Shown here piece after piece: positions 33,095 to 41,655 of a stretch of 64,000 bases of DNA. Source of the DNA: DAOTYH01 sp034435015 (GTDB lineage: Bacteria > Chloroflexota > Anaerolineae > Aggregatilineales > UBA3940); contig DAOTYH010000045.1 of assembly GCA_034435015.1 (NCBI GenBank), positions 124,001-188,000 on the forward strand, written 5' to 3'. Each line of letters starts with the position of its first letter. Within the stretch, counting starts at the first letter, position 1. Below the pieces are notes generated by a model. The model ran no database searches and had not been told where the DNA came from. It worked only from the letters and a program-made list of their open reading frames with translations. A program made the translations under genes and the position numbers.

Positions 33095-33182
33095 CACAAA
33101 ACCTCCAGCCAGTGATGATGTTAGCAAAAAGGCTCTGCCAAAAGCTATCAGGGTTGTCTTTTGTGGAGGAAACCTTCAGGGT

Positions 33183-33857
33183 TCAGATAGTCTTCTTATC
33201 CACCCAGACTACCTCTGCGGAATCGGGCAGGTGGCGCCTGCGCCATTCGACACATCGCTGTGCCAGCTCCCTAACAGCGATGTAATAGTCAGGCTGATTG
33301 CGCCGCCTGCTCTCGTAGTCAATATAGGGGCCTAGCTTGGCCCATACCTTAACCACAAAGGGATTGACCCACTCAATGACCGCTTCTTCCGCTTCTTCTG
33401 TGACCCAGTTCTGGCGCATCAGGAATCCGAGATGGTCAAGCGAATTCAGGACGCGCTTGACATGAGCCTGCCCCTTGGGATCAAGTTGATCCAGCCCTTG
33501 TTCTGGGTTGTCAGGTAATTCCTGATAAATCCAACGTCGTGCCTCGATATCCTCATCGGACATGAGCTTTTCAAAGACAGCGTTGTAAATATCCAGGTTG
33601 CGTCCTTCTGAGGCGTCCTTCAACTGCCACAGGGCGACGATGCCGCCGCCAAAAACCTGTGCCACAGCGGCGGCGGTGGACAACGCTTCGAGCATGCTCC
33701 ACATATCGAACTGGACTTGAAAGAGCCTGAGCATGCCCCACAGGGAGATACAGAAGGCAACCCATCCTATAAGGGCAACAAGGCTGATTGTTGCCGCCAG
33801 CACTACCACGCCGGTAGTAGACATCCGCTTCAGTCTGGCTGATAGCTTCTTGAACAT
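33183..33857 (-). CDS. hypothetical membrane protein
   Basis: Unrecognised 224-residue protein with two N-terminal hydrophobic segments (about residues 14-36 and 60-81) and a soluble C-terminal part of about 140 residues. That part has helices with aromatic/acidic patterns (IYNAVFEKLMSDEDIEARRWIYQEL, VLNSLDHLGFLMRQNWV). The layout resembles DUF4760-like proteins of unknown function. The ATG at 33857 has a very strong GGAGGAG, directly after a terminator hairpin. The end of the preceding deacetylase frame overlaps its first 287 bases in another frame, which is probably not real coding. Confidence 0.75.
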   Translation of the reverse strand: MFKKLSARLKRMSTTGVVVLAATISLVALIGWVAFCISLWGMLRLFQVQFDMWSMLEALSTAAAVAQVFGGGIVALWQLKDASEGRNLDIYNAVFEKLMSDEDIEARRWIYQELPDNPEQGLDQLDPKGQAHVKRVLNSLDHLGFLMRQNWVTEEAEEAVIEWVNPFVVKVWAKLGPYIDYESRRRNQPDYYIAVRELAQRCVEWRRRHLPDSAEVVWVDKKTI

Positions 33858-35037
33858 GGACTCCTCCCCCCCTACTTTGAAAAAAAGGGGCGGTGAGTTT
33901 GCCGCCCCCTGCTAACCTGAGCCTGTTTACTATGGCCGTGAATACATCCAGACCCCAGTTACCGCGTATGCGTAACCGCTGGAACTCAAACGGGTGATCT
34001 TTCGTCTGGAGCATCCCATACCTTGTCGTAACTGCCCCCCAGTATCCGACTTCATGGGCAGTCGAGATGACAAGCTCGTCATAATTGCCTGCCGGATAAG
34101 AGAGGAAGCGGGGCTGATAGCCCAGATTGGCCTCTATGGTCTGGGCCGGTCCAAGCAGATGGAAGATCAGCCAGTCATGGTCGCGCCCTGTCATGTCCAG
34201 ATGCTCACGCCCGTGTACCTCGATGCTCATCCCCGCCTGACTCATCTCCCGTAGCATATCCCAAGTCATATAGTTAGGGTCATTCCGGTCGGTCACATCG
34301 GTGAGGATGAAGAAGGTGGCCGTGAATCCGAATTCCTGCAAGATCGGGAAGGCATTCTGATAGTTATCTACATAACCATCGTCAAAAGTGATGATAATGG
34401 GGCGATCCGGCAAGGGAGGCCAGCCAATGTTGAGGGCGTATACCAGATCATAGAGCGAGATTGTCTGGTAGCCGCTGCTCTTCAACCAAGCCATTTGCTC
34501 GCGGAAGTTGTCTGGGGTGACTGAGAGGTCAAGCCGGTATACGTCGGCATCCGGCGGCGGCTCACTGATGTAGTGGTACATCAAGATTGGGATGTAGAAC
34601 TCCCGATCACGACCATCAGGGGTAGGCTGGGGAGTAGGCGTGCCTGTAGGCGTTTCCGTAGGTGTAATGCTGGGTGTCAGGGTCAGGGTTGGGGTGTAGG
34701 AAGCGGTGGGCGTTCCCGTAGGGGTTGGTGAGGCCGTGTCAGTAGCGGTGGGTGTCGCCGATGCGGTTGGGGTAGCAGTGAACAATGCGGCTATCAGACG
34801 GGGCCGTTGATCAATTGCGTTGGCCGGAGCAAAGGCAACCAACCCAAATGCCACACAGCCTACAGTCAAAAGGGCCAACAGAACGCCAATCGGCATTCCC
34901 AGACGTTTGCGCTTGGTCTGAGCCACGGGCCGGCTGGATGGACCAGAAGCATTCTTGGGCCGGCGCTTTCGACTGCTACTAGCCTGAGCAGATGTTTTAG
35001 CCTGTGATGAGTTAATTGTTTTCTCTGTCATTGGCAT
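33571..35037 (-). CDS. polysaccharide deacetylase, membrane-anchored; 3' end suspect
   Basis: Secreted or anchored NodB-type deacetylase acting on a surface polysaccharide. A basic N-terminal tail is followed by one hydrophobic segment (about residues 46-72), a Thr/Pro-rich spacer (about residues 85-140), and the NodB domain from REFYIPILMYHYISEPP, with ITFDDGYVDNYQNAFPIL (catalytic Asp and metal Asp), HGREHLDMTG (metal His pair) and FLSYPAGNYDE. The recognisable domain ends near LRIRGNWGLDVFTAIVNR, at about 33930. The frame then continues through an intrinsic terminator and into the next gene, giving about 110 unlike residues. A frameshift or lost stop near 33930 is likely. The promoter lies at 35047-35075. 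Confidence 0.8.
   Translation of the reverse strand: MPMTEKTINSSQAKTSAQASSSRKRRPKNASGPSSRPVAQTKRKRLGMPIGVLLALLTVGCVAFGLVAFAPANAIDQRPRLIAALFTATPTASATPTATDTASPTPTGTPTASYTPTLTLTPSITPTETPTGTPTPQPTPDGRDREFYIPILMYHYISEPPPDADVYRLDLSVTPDNFREQMAWLKSSGYQTISLYDLVYALNIGWPPLPDRPIIITFDDGYVDNYQNAFPILQEFGFTATFFILTDVTDRNDPNYMTWDMLREMSQAGMSIEVHGREHLDMTGRDHDWLIFHLLGPAQTIEANLGYQPRFLSYPAGNYDELVISTAHEVGYWGAVTTRYGMLQTKDHPFEFQRLRIRGNWGLDVFTAIVNRLRLAGGGKLTAPFFQSRGGGVHVQEAISQTEADVYYRRGSAGGNNQPCCPYRMGCLLYLPVGHAQALSSPVRYVEHARSVVHRRRCGTGFWRRHRRPVAVEGRLRRTQPGYLQRCL
33880..33909 (-). terminator. intrinsic terminator of the polysaccharide deacetylase gene
   Basis: GGGGCGG/CCGCCCC stem (33887-33893 with 33902-33908), an eight-base loop and seven U residues at 33880-33886 on the minus strand. 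This is a canonical intrinsic terminator just after the NodB domain ends and just before the strong ribosome binding site of the next gene. Confidence 0.85.
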
Positions 35038-35046
35038 ACTTTTCAG

Positions 35047-35075
35047 AGCATACCGTAGACGAAAGCGGACGTCAA
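35047..35075 (-). promoter_or_regulatory. sigma-70-type promoter for the deacetylase gene, near-leaderless
   Basis: On the minus strand TTGACG (35070-35075), a 17-base spacer and TATGCT (35047-35052). The ATG begins nine bases after the -10 box, so the transcript would have at most one or two leader bases. No Shine-Dalgarno is present, which agrees with leaderless translation. Confidence 0.6.
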
Positions 35076-35152
35076 CGCCACTCCCAGCGGGTTCGGTAGC
35101 GGCTGTCTGCTCATCTGCCAGCCAGTTTCCTTCCTGTTTCTAAAAGTTCTTA

Positions 35153-35181
35153 TAGCCATTTGCGCCTGTCTTGGTTATAAT
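35153..35181 (+). promoter_or_regulatory. promoter of the ribosomal protein S1 gene
   Basis: TAGCCA (35153-35158), 17-base spacer, and a perfect TATAAT (35176-35181). Transcription would start near 35188, leaving a leader of about 27 bases with GAGGAG before the ATG at 35215. It is divergent from the deacetylase promoter, about 80 bases away. Confidence 0.65.
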
Positions 35182-35214
35182 AGCCTCGACCCCGCAAAGC
35201 GTAGAGGAGTCCGC

Positions 35215-36690
35215 ATGGAGAGTAATGATGATGCCCTCAGCCAAGCCGAGTTGACTGTACAGGCAGATCAGGCTGAGGACGCCCAAACCGGCCTAGCGCC
35301 GGAAGAAGTTTCCCCTGTCAGCGCCGCACCCGATCAGGCTAGTTTGCCAGAGGAAGATGTTCCCCCCGCCGGGGCCGAAGCCGTGCAGGAAGGCCCTGAT
35401 GATCAGGAACTTTTCCTTGCGGCGCTGGATGGCGAAATGCCAATGGGAGAGGAGCTGGATAGTCTCGTCTTCGCGCCGCCTAAGCGCGGCCAGATTGTCA
35501 AGGGGACTATTGCCAGCAAATCGGACAGCGAGATACTGGTGGACGTTGGTGCAAAGTCAGAAGGCATTGTTACCGGTGCTGAGCTGGAACAGTTAGACCC
35601 GGAGTATAGAAACTCGCTTCAGGTCGGCGATGAGGTGTACGTATACATCCTCACCCCGGAGGATCGGAACGGCCACATCCAGCTATCACTCCGTCGGGCT
35701 ATGGAAGAGCAGGACTGGCGTGAGGCTCAGGAATATCTTGAGCAGGCGCGCTCCTACCGAAGTAAGGTTGCCGGTTATAACAAGGGCGGGCTGATCGTCC
35801 GTTTTGGTAAGTTGCGCGGCTTTGTGCCTGCCTCGCATATCAGCTTGGAGCGCCGTCGTCGTGCCAATGGTGCAACACCGGAAGAGCGCTGGGGGCAGAT
35901 GCTCGGTGAGGAGATCATGGTCAAGGTGGTTGAGGTAGATCGCGGGCGTAACCGCTTGATCCTCTCCGAACGTGCCGCCGCCAAGGAGCTGCGTGCTGAA
36001 CGCCGTGCCCAACTGATGGAATCGCTAGATGTCGGACAGGTCTACAAGGGCCGCGTGATCAGTCTGGCTGACTTTGGCGCTTTCGTGGATATTGGGGGTG
36101 TGGACGGGCTGGTTCACCTCTCGGAGCTTTCTTGGGAACATGTTGCACACCCTAAGGAAGTGCTCAAGATTGGTGACGAAGTGGAAGTTGAGGTCATCAA
36201 TGTTGACCGCGAGCGCCAACGGGTAGGGCTGAGTCGCAAGAAGTGCCTGCAAGACCCATGGGAAGTACTGGCCGCCACTTATCGGCCCGGCCAACTCGTG
36301 CAGGGCACTATTACCAAGATGACCAAGTTCGGTGCTTTCGCCAGCCTCGTTGAGCGGCCCGAAATCGAGGGTCTGATCCATATCAGTGAGTTGTCTGAAC
36401 GGCGCGTCAAGCACCCTCGTGAGGTTGTCGAGGAAGGGCAAGTACTGACTCTGCGTGTCATTCGCATTGACTCGGAGCGCCGCCGTCTGGGGCTTAGCCT
36501 GCGCCGCGTTGACTCGGAAGAGTATTTGGACGAAGACTGGTATGATGTGATCGAGCCTGCACAGGCTTCGGTATCGCCGGAAGTACCTGATGATTGTAAG
36601 GAAGCTGAGCCTACAGAGGCTCCTACGGCTCCGGAGAGGCCCGATGCCGATGAGGAAGCAGGTAAGGATACACCTGAATCCGAAGCATGA
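35215..36690 (+). CDS. rpsA: 30S ribosomal protein S1 (four S1 domains)
   Basis: RNA-binding protein of 491 residues that helps mRNA bind the 30S subunit. After an acidic, low-complexity N-terminus of about 85 residues there are four S1 domains: from KRGQIVKGTIASKSDSEILVDVG (about 89), from ARSYRSKVAGYNKGGLIVRFGKLRGFVPASH (about 178), from DVGQVYKGRVISLADFGAFVDIGGVDGLVHLSEL (about 271) and from YRPGQLVQGTITKMTKFGAFASL (about 357). The C-terminal tail is again acidic. E. coli S1 has six domains; four-domain forms are common outside Proteobacteria. GAGGAG precedes the ATG, and a terminator lies at 36712-36745. Confidence 0.93.
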   Translation: MESNDDALSQAELTVQADQAEDAQTGLAPEEVSPVSAAPDQASLPEEDVPPAGAEAVQEGPDDQELFLAALDGEMPMGEELDSLVFAPPKRGQIVKGTIASKSDSEILVDVGAKSEGIVTGAELEQLDPEYRNSLQVGDEVYVYILTPEDRNGHIQLSLRRAMEEQDWREAQEYLEQARSYRSKVAGYNKGGLIVRFGKLRGFVPASHISLERRRRANGATPEERWGQMLGEEIMVKVVEVDRGRNRLILSERAAAKELRAERRAQLMESLDVGQVYKGRVISLADFGAFVDIGGVDGLVHLSELSWEHVAHPKEVLKIGDEVEVEVINVDRERQRVGLSRKKCLQDPWEVLAATYRPGQLVQGTITKMTKFGAFASLVERPEIEGLIHISELSERRVKHPREVVEEGQVLTLRVIRIDSERRRLGLSLRRVDSEEYLDEDWYDVIEPAQASVSPEVPDDCKEAEPTEAPTAPERPDADEEAGKDTPESEA

Positions 36691-36711
36691 GTTGTCTGTT
36701 GGACTTGACAT

Positions 36712-36745
36712 GCCCCGACTGATGCCCAGCCGGGGCTTTCTTTTT
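36712..36745 (+). terminator. intrinsic terminator after rpsA
   Basis: GCCCCG (36712-36717) pairs with CGGGGC (36731-36736) and is followed by TTTCTTTTT. It lies 21 bases after the rpsA stop. The loop is long (13 bases) but the stem is all G/C. Confidence 0.75.
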
Positions 36746-36892
36746 GGGGGGCAGGCCAGCCGAGGATAGATCGTTGAGTGCCGCAATATGGTTGACGCTG
36801 TCCCCGCCCATAGCTAAAATGCTCCCTCGTGTGAGGATCAAGCCGACCGGGCTTTGTACAGCCTGCCGGCCAGGGAGGAGATCGAAGAGAAG

Positions 36893-39067
36893 ATGACAGT
36901 CCTGTATCCCATCCTTGATGAGATTCGTCTTCCAGCGCGGATCAGCCGTCTGCGTGAGCTGGCATATAACTTGTGGTGGAGCTGGAACGAGGAAGCTCAA
37001 TGGCTTTACAAACAGGTTGACCCGCTCCTGTGGGAAAGTGTCGGTCACAATCCGGTTGCCTTCCTGAGACGTGTCAGTGCTGATAAGCTTAGCATCGCGG
37101 CTGAGAATGTTGGTTACATGGCCGCTTACTCCAAAGTTTTTCGTGCTTTTGACGTCTATATGGGTGAGAGCGATACGTGGTTTGCCACTACTTATCCGGA
37201 CCTCAAAGATCAGGTCATTGCTTACTTCTCAACTGAGTTTGGCCTGCATGAAAGTCTGCCCGTTTATGCAGGCGGATTGGGCATCCTCTCAGGTGATCAT
37301 GCCAAAGAGGCGAGCGATCTGGGCCTGCCTTTTGTAGGGGTTGGGTTACTCTATCATGAGGGGTACTTTACCCAGAGGATCAACTCCGATGGCTGGCAGG
37401 AAGATATATATACGGAGTTCGCCCCAGAGGACCGTCCCATCCGCTTGGCATTGACGCCAGAGGGTAGAGTGGCAAGGGTTACCCTTGAGCTGGGGTCTGG
37501 CCTCACAGTTTCCAGCACTGTCTGGAAGGTGCAGGTTGGGCGTGTCCCTGTCTATTTACTTGATACCGAGCTTGAGAGTAGCAATCCTGCCCTGACTGCC
37601 GACGTTCCACGCTTGTACGGTGGCTCGCATATGACCCGGTTGTTGCAGGAAATCCTGCTTGGTGTTGGGGGGGTGCGTGCCTTGCATCTTCTGAATATTT
37701 ACCCTCAGGCGTGGCACATTAACGAGGGGCATTCCTCTTTTCTGACACTAGAGTTAATCCGCGAACTTGTCTCTCAAGGTGTCAGTTTCGAGGAGGCTTG
37801 CGCTCGTGTTAAGGCCGCCACTGTGTTCACCACTCATACGCCGGTGCCTGCCGGCCTGGACATGTTTGAGCTGGATCAAGTGAGTCATTACTTTCAACCC
37901 TTCTGGGAGCAGATGGGTCTGACACGCGAGCAATTTCTCGATCTGGGGCGCCAGAATGCAGGATGGGGCGAGAAGTTTAGTATGCCGCGTCTGGCGCTCC
38001 GGCTCTCTTCCCTGCGGAATGGGGTCAGCCAGTTACACGGTCAGGTTTCGCGTGAGTTGTTCCGCCATGTTTGGCCTGACCGCAAGCCTGAGGAAGTCCC
38101 TATTTTTCATATTACCAATGGTGTTCATGCCAAGACATGGCTTGCCCCAGAGATGGCGGCTTTATTTGAAAAGTATATCGGCCACGACTGGGTCTATTAC
38201 ATGGACGATCCGGCTCTGTGGAATGCCATTGACGCGATCCCCGATCAGGTGCTATGGGAGACACGCCAGAAGCTCAAAATGGATCTGATCTGGTTCTTGA
38301 TTGATCGTGCTCAGAGCCGCTGGGCCAGCGGCGAAATTACGCCTGCCCATGTGGTCTGGGCGGGTGCACTACTGGGCCGTGATGTGTTAACCATAGGCTT
38401 TGCTCGTCGCTTTGCTACATATAAAAGGGCTACACTGTTATTCCATGACATTGAACGGCTCAAGCGCTTGGTTGGCAACCCCGAACAACCAGTTCAATTT
38501 ATCTTCGCCGGCAAGTCGCATCCCCATGATCATGGCGGAAAGGCCTTGATTCAGGAGATCTGCCGCCGCGGTCTTGACCCTCAACTAGCGGGCCGCATTG
38601 CGTTCCTAGAAGACTATGACATGGGTGTTGCCCGTTATCTGGTCCGCGGTGTGGATGTGTGGCTTAATAATCCCCGCCGTCCCCGCGAGGCCAGTGGTAC
38701 CAGTGGTCAGAAGGCGGCCTTGAACGGCGTGCCCAACCTCAGCATCTTGGATGGATGGTGGGCTGAGGGATACAACGGATATAACGGTTGGGCTATTGGA
38801 GACGGCTACGAAGGCAAGGATGAGCACGATCAGGATCGTGTGGACGCGGAGGCTCTCTACACGGTGCTTGAGGAAGAAGTCATTCCGCTCTATTATCTGC
38901 GGGCGGACAATGGCCTGCCCCGCGCGTGGCTCAGCATGGTTCGTGAGGCGATCAAGTCGGCGGCGCCGTATTTCACCACCCGCCGTATGCTTAAGGAATA
39001 TACTGAGCGGATGTATATCCCTGCCCTGCGCCGCCTGACCTATGAGAGGGTCCTGACTGATGGGTGA
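36893..39067 (+). CDS. glgP: alpha-glucan phosphorylase (GT35, DUF3417 N-terminus)
   Basis: Releases glucose 1-phosphate from glycogen or maltodextrin. ATG 36893 (MTVLYPILDEIRLP) fits the family start; a TTG 39 bases upstream is in frame but unlikely. The protein has 724 residues: an N-terminal DUF3417 segment (LRELAYNLWWSWNEEAQWLYKQVDPLLWE, about residues 20-48), FSTEFGLHESLPVYAGGLGILSGDH, VFTTHTPVPAG, HITNGVHAKTWLAPE, and the PLP site EASGTSGQKAALNGVPNLS with its Lys near residue 613. This is the short type found in Thermus and Mycobacterium rather than the E. coli MalP type. Its end overlaps pyrC by eight bases. Confidence 0.93.
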   Translation: MTVLYPILDEIRLPARISRLRELAYNLWWSWNEEAQWLYKQVDPLLWESVGHNPVAFLRRVSADKLSIAAENVGYMAAYSKVFRAFDVYMGESDTWFATTYPDLKDQVIAYFSTEFGLHESLPVYAGGLGILSGDHAKEASDLGLPFVGVGLLYHEGYFTQRINSDGWQEDIYTEFAPEDRPIRLALTPEGRVARVTLELGSGLTVSSTVWKVQVGRVPVYLLDTELESSNPALTADVPRLYGGSHMTRLLQEILLGVGGVRALHLLNIYPQAWHINEGHSSFLTLELIRELVSQGVSFEEACARVKAATVFTTHTPVPAGLDMFELDQVSHYFQPFWEQMGLTREQFLDLGRQNAGWGEKFSMPRLALRLSSLRNGVSQLHGQVSRELFRHVWPDRKPEEVPIFHITNGVHAKTWLAPEMAALFEKYIGHDWVYYMDDPALWNAIDAIPDQVLWETRQKLKMDLIWFLIDRAQSRWASGEITPAHVVWAGALLGRDVLTIGFARRFATYKRATLLFHDIERLKRLVGNPEQPVQFIFAGKSHPHDHGGKALIQEICRRGLDPQLAGRIAFLEDYDMGVARYLVRGVDVWLNNPRRPREASGTSGQKAALNGVPNLSILDGWWAEGYNGYNGWAIGDGYEGKDEHDQDRVDAEALYTVLEEEVIPLYYLRADNGLPRAWLSMVREAIKSAAPYFTTRRMLKEYTERMYIPALRRLTYERVLTDG

Positions 39068-40388
39068 TCAAGCAGGCGCCCTGAGGGTGCTTCAGGGCGG
39101 GAAAGTCGTCACGCCGGACGGCATCCTTCGGGCTGACATTCTAATTGACGGGCAACAGATTGCCGCTGTGGGCGAGCAGTTGGCAGAATGTGTGCCGCAG
39201 GCCGTTGTGCAGGACATCAGTGGCCTGACTGTCCTGCCCGGCCTGATAGATGCGCATGTCCACTTGCGTGAGCCGGGCGGTGAGCATAAAGAGGACTTTT
39301 ACAGCGGCACGTGTGCAGCACTGGCGGGCGGGGTTACCACTGTGCTGGCCATGCCCAACACAACTCCCCCGATCACTGATGAGGCTACATTCGGCCTGGC
39401 GAGTTCCCGCGCCGCGGCGCACGCCGTATGCGACTATGGCTTGTATATCGGCGGGACACCCGATAACGCTACGGAAGCCGCCACCCTAAGCGACCGGGCG
39501 GTAGCATTGAAGCTATATATCGGCTCCAGTACAGGTGATCTGCTGGTTGACCGCTTCTCTGCCCAGATCACCCATTTCGAGCAGTATCCTCCTAACCGGA
39601 TCATCGCCGTTCATGCTGAGGATGAATCGGCTGTGCAATATTATGCCGCCCGCGGCCTGCGCCGTCCCCCGATATGTGCTGGGCTTGCAACGGCCTACAT
39701 CTTATCGCTGGCCGAACAGACGCAAAGGAGAATACACATTTGCCATGTCTCAACAGGCTACGAACTGGCCCTGATACGGGATGCGCGGCGGCGTGGTCTG
39801 CGTGTGACCTGCGAAGTGACCCCTCATCACCTGTTTCTGACGACTGAAGATGAGAGCCGTCTTGGAACTTTGGGGCGGGTTAATCCTCCCCTCCGTTCCG
39901 CGGACGAAGTTGCGGCGCTGTGGGCGCAACTCGATCAAGTGGACATGATTGCGACCGATCATGCCCCCCATACGTTAGAAGAAAAGGCTGGTCCTGTCCC
40001 CCCTTCGGGTATGCCCGGCCTCGAAACAATGTTGCCGTTGTTGCTGGAAGCGGTCAAGAAGGGCCGGCTCAGTCTGCCAGATGTAGCCCGTTTGACGGCA
40101 ACATGCCCTGCTGAGGTGTTCGGGCTGACCGGCAAGGGACGCATCGCGCCGGGCTGTGATGCCGATCTCACTCTGGTTGATCTAGATATAGAATGGACGA
40201 TTGGGAGTGAGGGACTGTACACCCGTTGCGGCTGGACGCCGTTTGCCGGCTGGAAGGTGCGCGGTCGCGTGGCGCAGGTATACTTACGTGGAGAGTTGGT
40301 TTTCGACAGAGGACGTATCCTAGCTGAGCCGGGAAGCGGTCGTCCTGTAACACATAGAGCCTATGAGAGCACCCATCCTCCAACCTGA
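39060..40388 (+). CDS. pyrC: dihydroorotase
   Basis: Cyclises carbamoyl aspartate to dihydroorotate in pyrimidine synthesis; an allantoinase role is the main alternative. The 442 residues are of the type I (multifunctional-like) family. Seen are GLIDAHVHLREPGGEHKEDF (metal HxH about residues 64-66), GGVTTVLAMPNTTPP, ALKLYIGSSTGD (Lys expected to be carboxylated), AVHAEDE, HICHVSTG and MIATDHAPHTLEEK (metal Asp). The REPG and PNTTPP stretches favour dihydroorotase. The start overlaps the phosphorylase stop (ATGGGTGA). The last 26 bases overlap the next gene. No ATCase regulatory chain is nearby. Confidence 0.88.
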   Translation: MGDQAGALRVLQGGKVVTPDGILRADILIDGQQIAAVGEQLAECVPQAVVQDISGLTVLPGLIDAHVHLREPGGEHKEDFYSGTCAALAGGVTTVLAMPNTTPPITDEATFGLASSRAAAHAVCDYGLYIGGTPDNATEAATLSDRAVALKLYIGSSTGDLLVDRFSAQITHFEQYPPNRIIAVHAEDESAVQYYAARGLRRPPICAGLATAYILSLAEQTQRRIHICHVSTGYELALIRDARRRGLRVTCEVTPHHLFLTTEDESRLGTLGRVNPPLRSADEVAALWAQLDQVDMIATDHAPHTLEEKAGPVPPSGMPGLETMLPLLLEAVKKGRLSLPDVARLTATCPAEVFGLTGKGRIAPGCDADLTLVDLDIEWTIGSEGLYTRCGWTPFAGWKVRGRVAQVYLRGELVFDRGRILAEPGSGRPVTHRAYESTHPPT

Positions 40389-41655
40389 AATCCTTGTGAT
40401 CGGAGCCGGGCCGGGCGGTTCTACGGCGGCTTGGGCGCTGGCTCAGGCCGGACATGATGTCCTCCTGGTAGATGGAGCAGAGTTCCCCCGTGATAAAACC
40501 TGCGGTGACGGGTTGACTCCTATGGCTGTCAGAACCCTCAGACAGATAGGCGTTTTGCCGCAGGTTGAAGCGGCGGGGGCGGCTCGTATTGACCGGGTAT
40601 TCATCAGCGGCCCGCTGGGGGTTTCGGCCATCATGCCGTTTGCCGATCACCAACCGGGGGCCTCTTATGCGCTGGTCCTGCCGCGTTTCAAGCTGGATGA
40701 GATTCTACGCCGGCACGCCGTCGGGGGCGGAGCAGAGTATCTGGGCGGGGTGCGGGTAGGACAGATTGAGCGGCAGGCCGACCATGTGGTGGCTGTGCGG
40801 GGTGACACCCCTGCCGGGGTGATCGAGATCAGGGCACGCCATGTTGTTATTGCTGTCGGGGCTAACATGGGGTTGCTTAAACGTGAGGGGTTTATTACTC
40901 ACAGGCCGCGTTTCATCCGGGCCGCACGTGCCTACTATGATAACGTCTTCATTGAAGCAGATCGTTATGATTTCTATTTTGATCTGGAGCTGTTGCCAGG
41001 CTATGGCTGGGTGTTCCCAACCGGTGATGGCAGGGCCAACATTGGCGTCGGTATACTGCCTGTCTTCTGGTCAACCCGCAAGCCGGCGGCAGTACTGCTT
41101 GAGGAGTTCATTGCACGGCGTAGCAAGGAAGGTGTCCTGAGGGGCATTCGTCGTGCGAGTCCGATCAAGGGCTACCCGCTCCGCATAGACTATCCAGCCC
41201 AGCGCACAGCAGGGGCCAACTGGGTGATTGTCGGCGAGGCGGCAGGCTTGGTCAACCCTGTCACCGGTGAAGGGATTGATCTAGCGATGGAAAGCGCCCT
41301 AATTGCCGCACGCACACTCCACGAGGACATCTCTACTGGGCGGCGTAATCACCTTGCTTACCAGCGCGAATTATGGGAGCGTTTTGGGCCGATGTTCAGC
41401 GGTCTCCGCATTCTGCGTGACATCTTGATCACGCCGTTCTTTACGGATTATGCATTATGGCTGATGCGCCAGCATGGGTTCTTGACACGCACGGTGATGA
41501 GCATTGCCCAGGGCTTCTGGCCCCCCCAGGAAGTGTTCCATCCGCTGTTCATCTTGCAGTTTTTCACTCCCATCTCCCCTCGCCTGCTTGCTGGCGGCCT
41601 TGGCCGGTTGTTTCAAAATGGGCGCAGAGGGAAGCGTATGGCAGGCAGTGGTTGA
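40363..41655 (+). CDS. geranylgeranyl reductase family FAD-dependent oxidoreductase
   Basis: Flavoprotein of 430 residues from the family that reduces double bonds in polyprenyl chains (archaeal lipid GGR, ChlP, menaquinone reductase). The N-terminal FAD site is ILVIGAGPGGSTAAWALAQAGHDVLLVDGAEFPRDKTCGDGL (about residues 10-51), with the characteristic KTCGDG loop. A second FAD motif, GEAAGLVNPVTGEGIDLAMES, lies near residue 293, and PGYGWVFPTGDGRANIGVG is also a family mark. The C-terminus has hydrophobic or aromatic segments that could meet the membrane. It may act on quinone or isoprenoid lipids made from the mevalonate operon nearby. It overlaps both neighbours. Confidence 0.88.
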   Translation: MRAPILQPEILVIGAGPGGSTAAWALAQAGHDVLLVDGAEFPRDKTCGDGLTPMAVRTLRQIGVLPQVEAAGAARIDRVFISGPLGVSAIMPFADHQPGASYALVLPRFKLDEILRRHAVGGGAEYLGGVRVGQIERQADHVVAVRGDTPAGVIEIRARHVVIAVGANMGLLKREGFITHRPRFIRAARAYYDNVFIEADRYDFYFDLELLPGYGWVFPTGDGRANIGVGILPVFWSTRKPAAVLLEEFIARRSKEGVLRGIRRASPIKGYPLRIDYPAQRTAGANWVIVGEAAGLVNPVTGEGIDLAMESALIAARTLHEDISTGRRNHLAYQRELWERFGPMFSGLRILRDILITPFFTDYALWLMRQHGFLTRTVMSIAQGFWPPQEVFHPLFILQFFTPISPRLLAGGLGRLFQNGRRGKRMAGSG

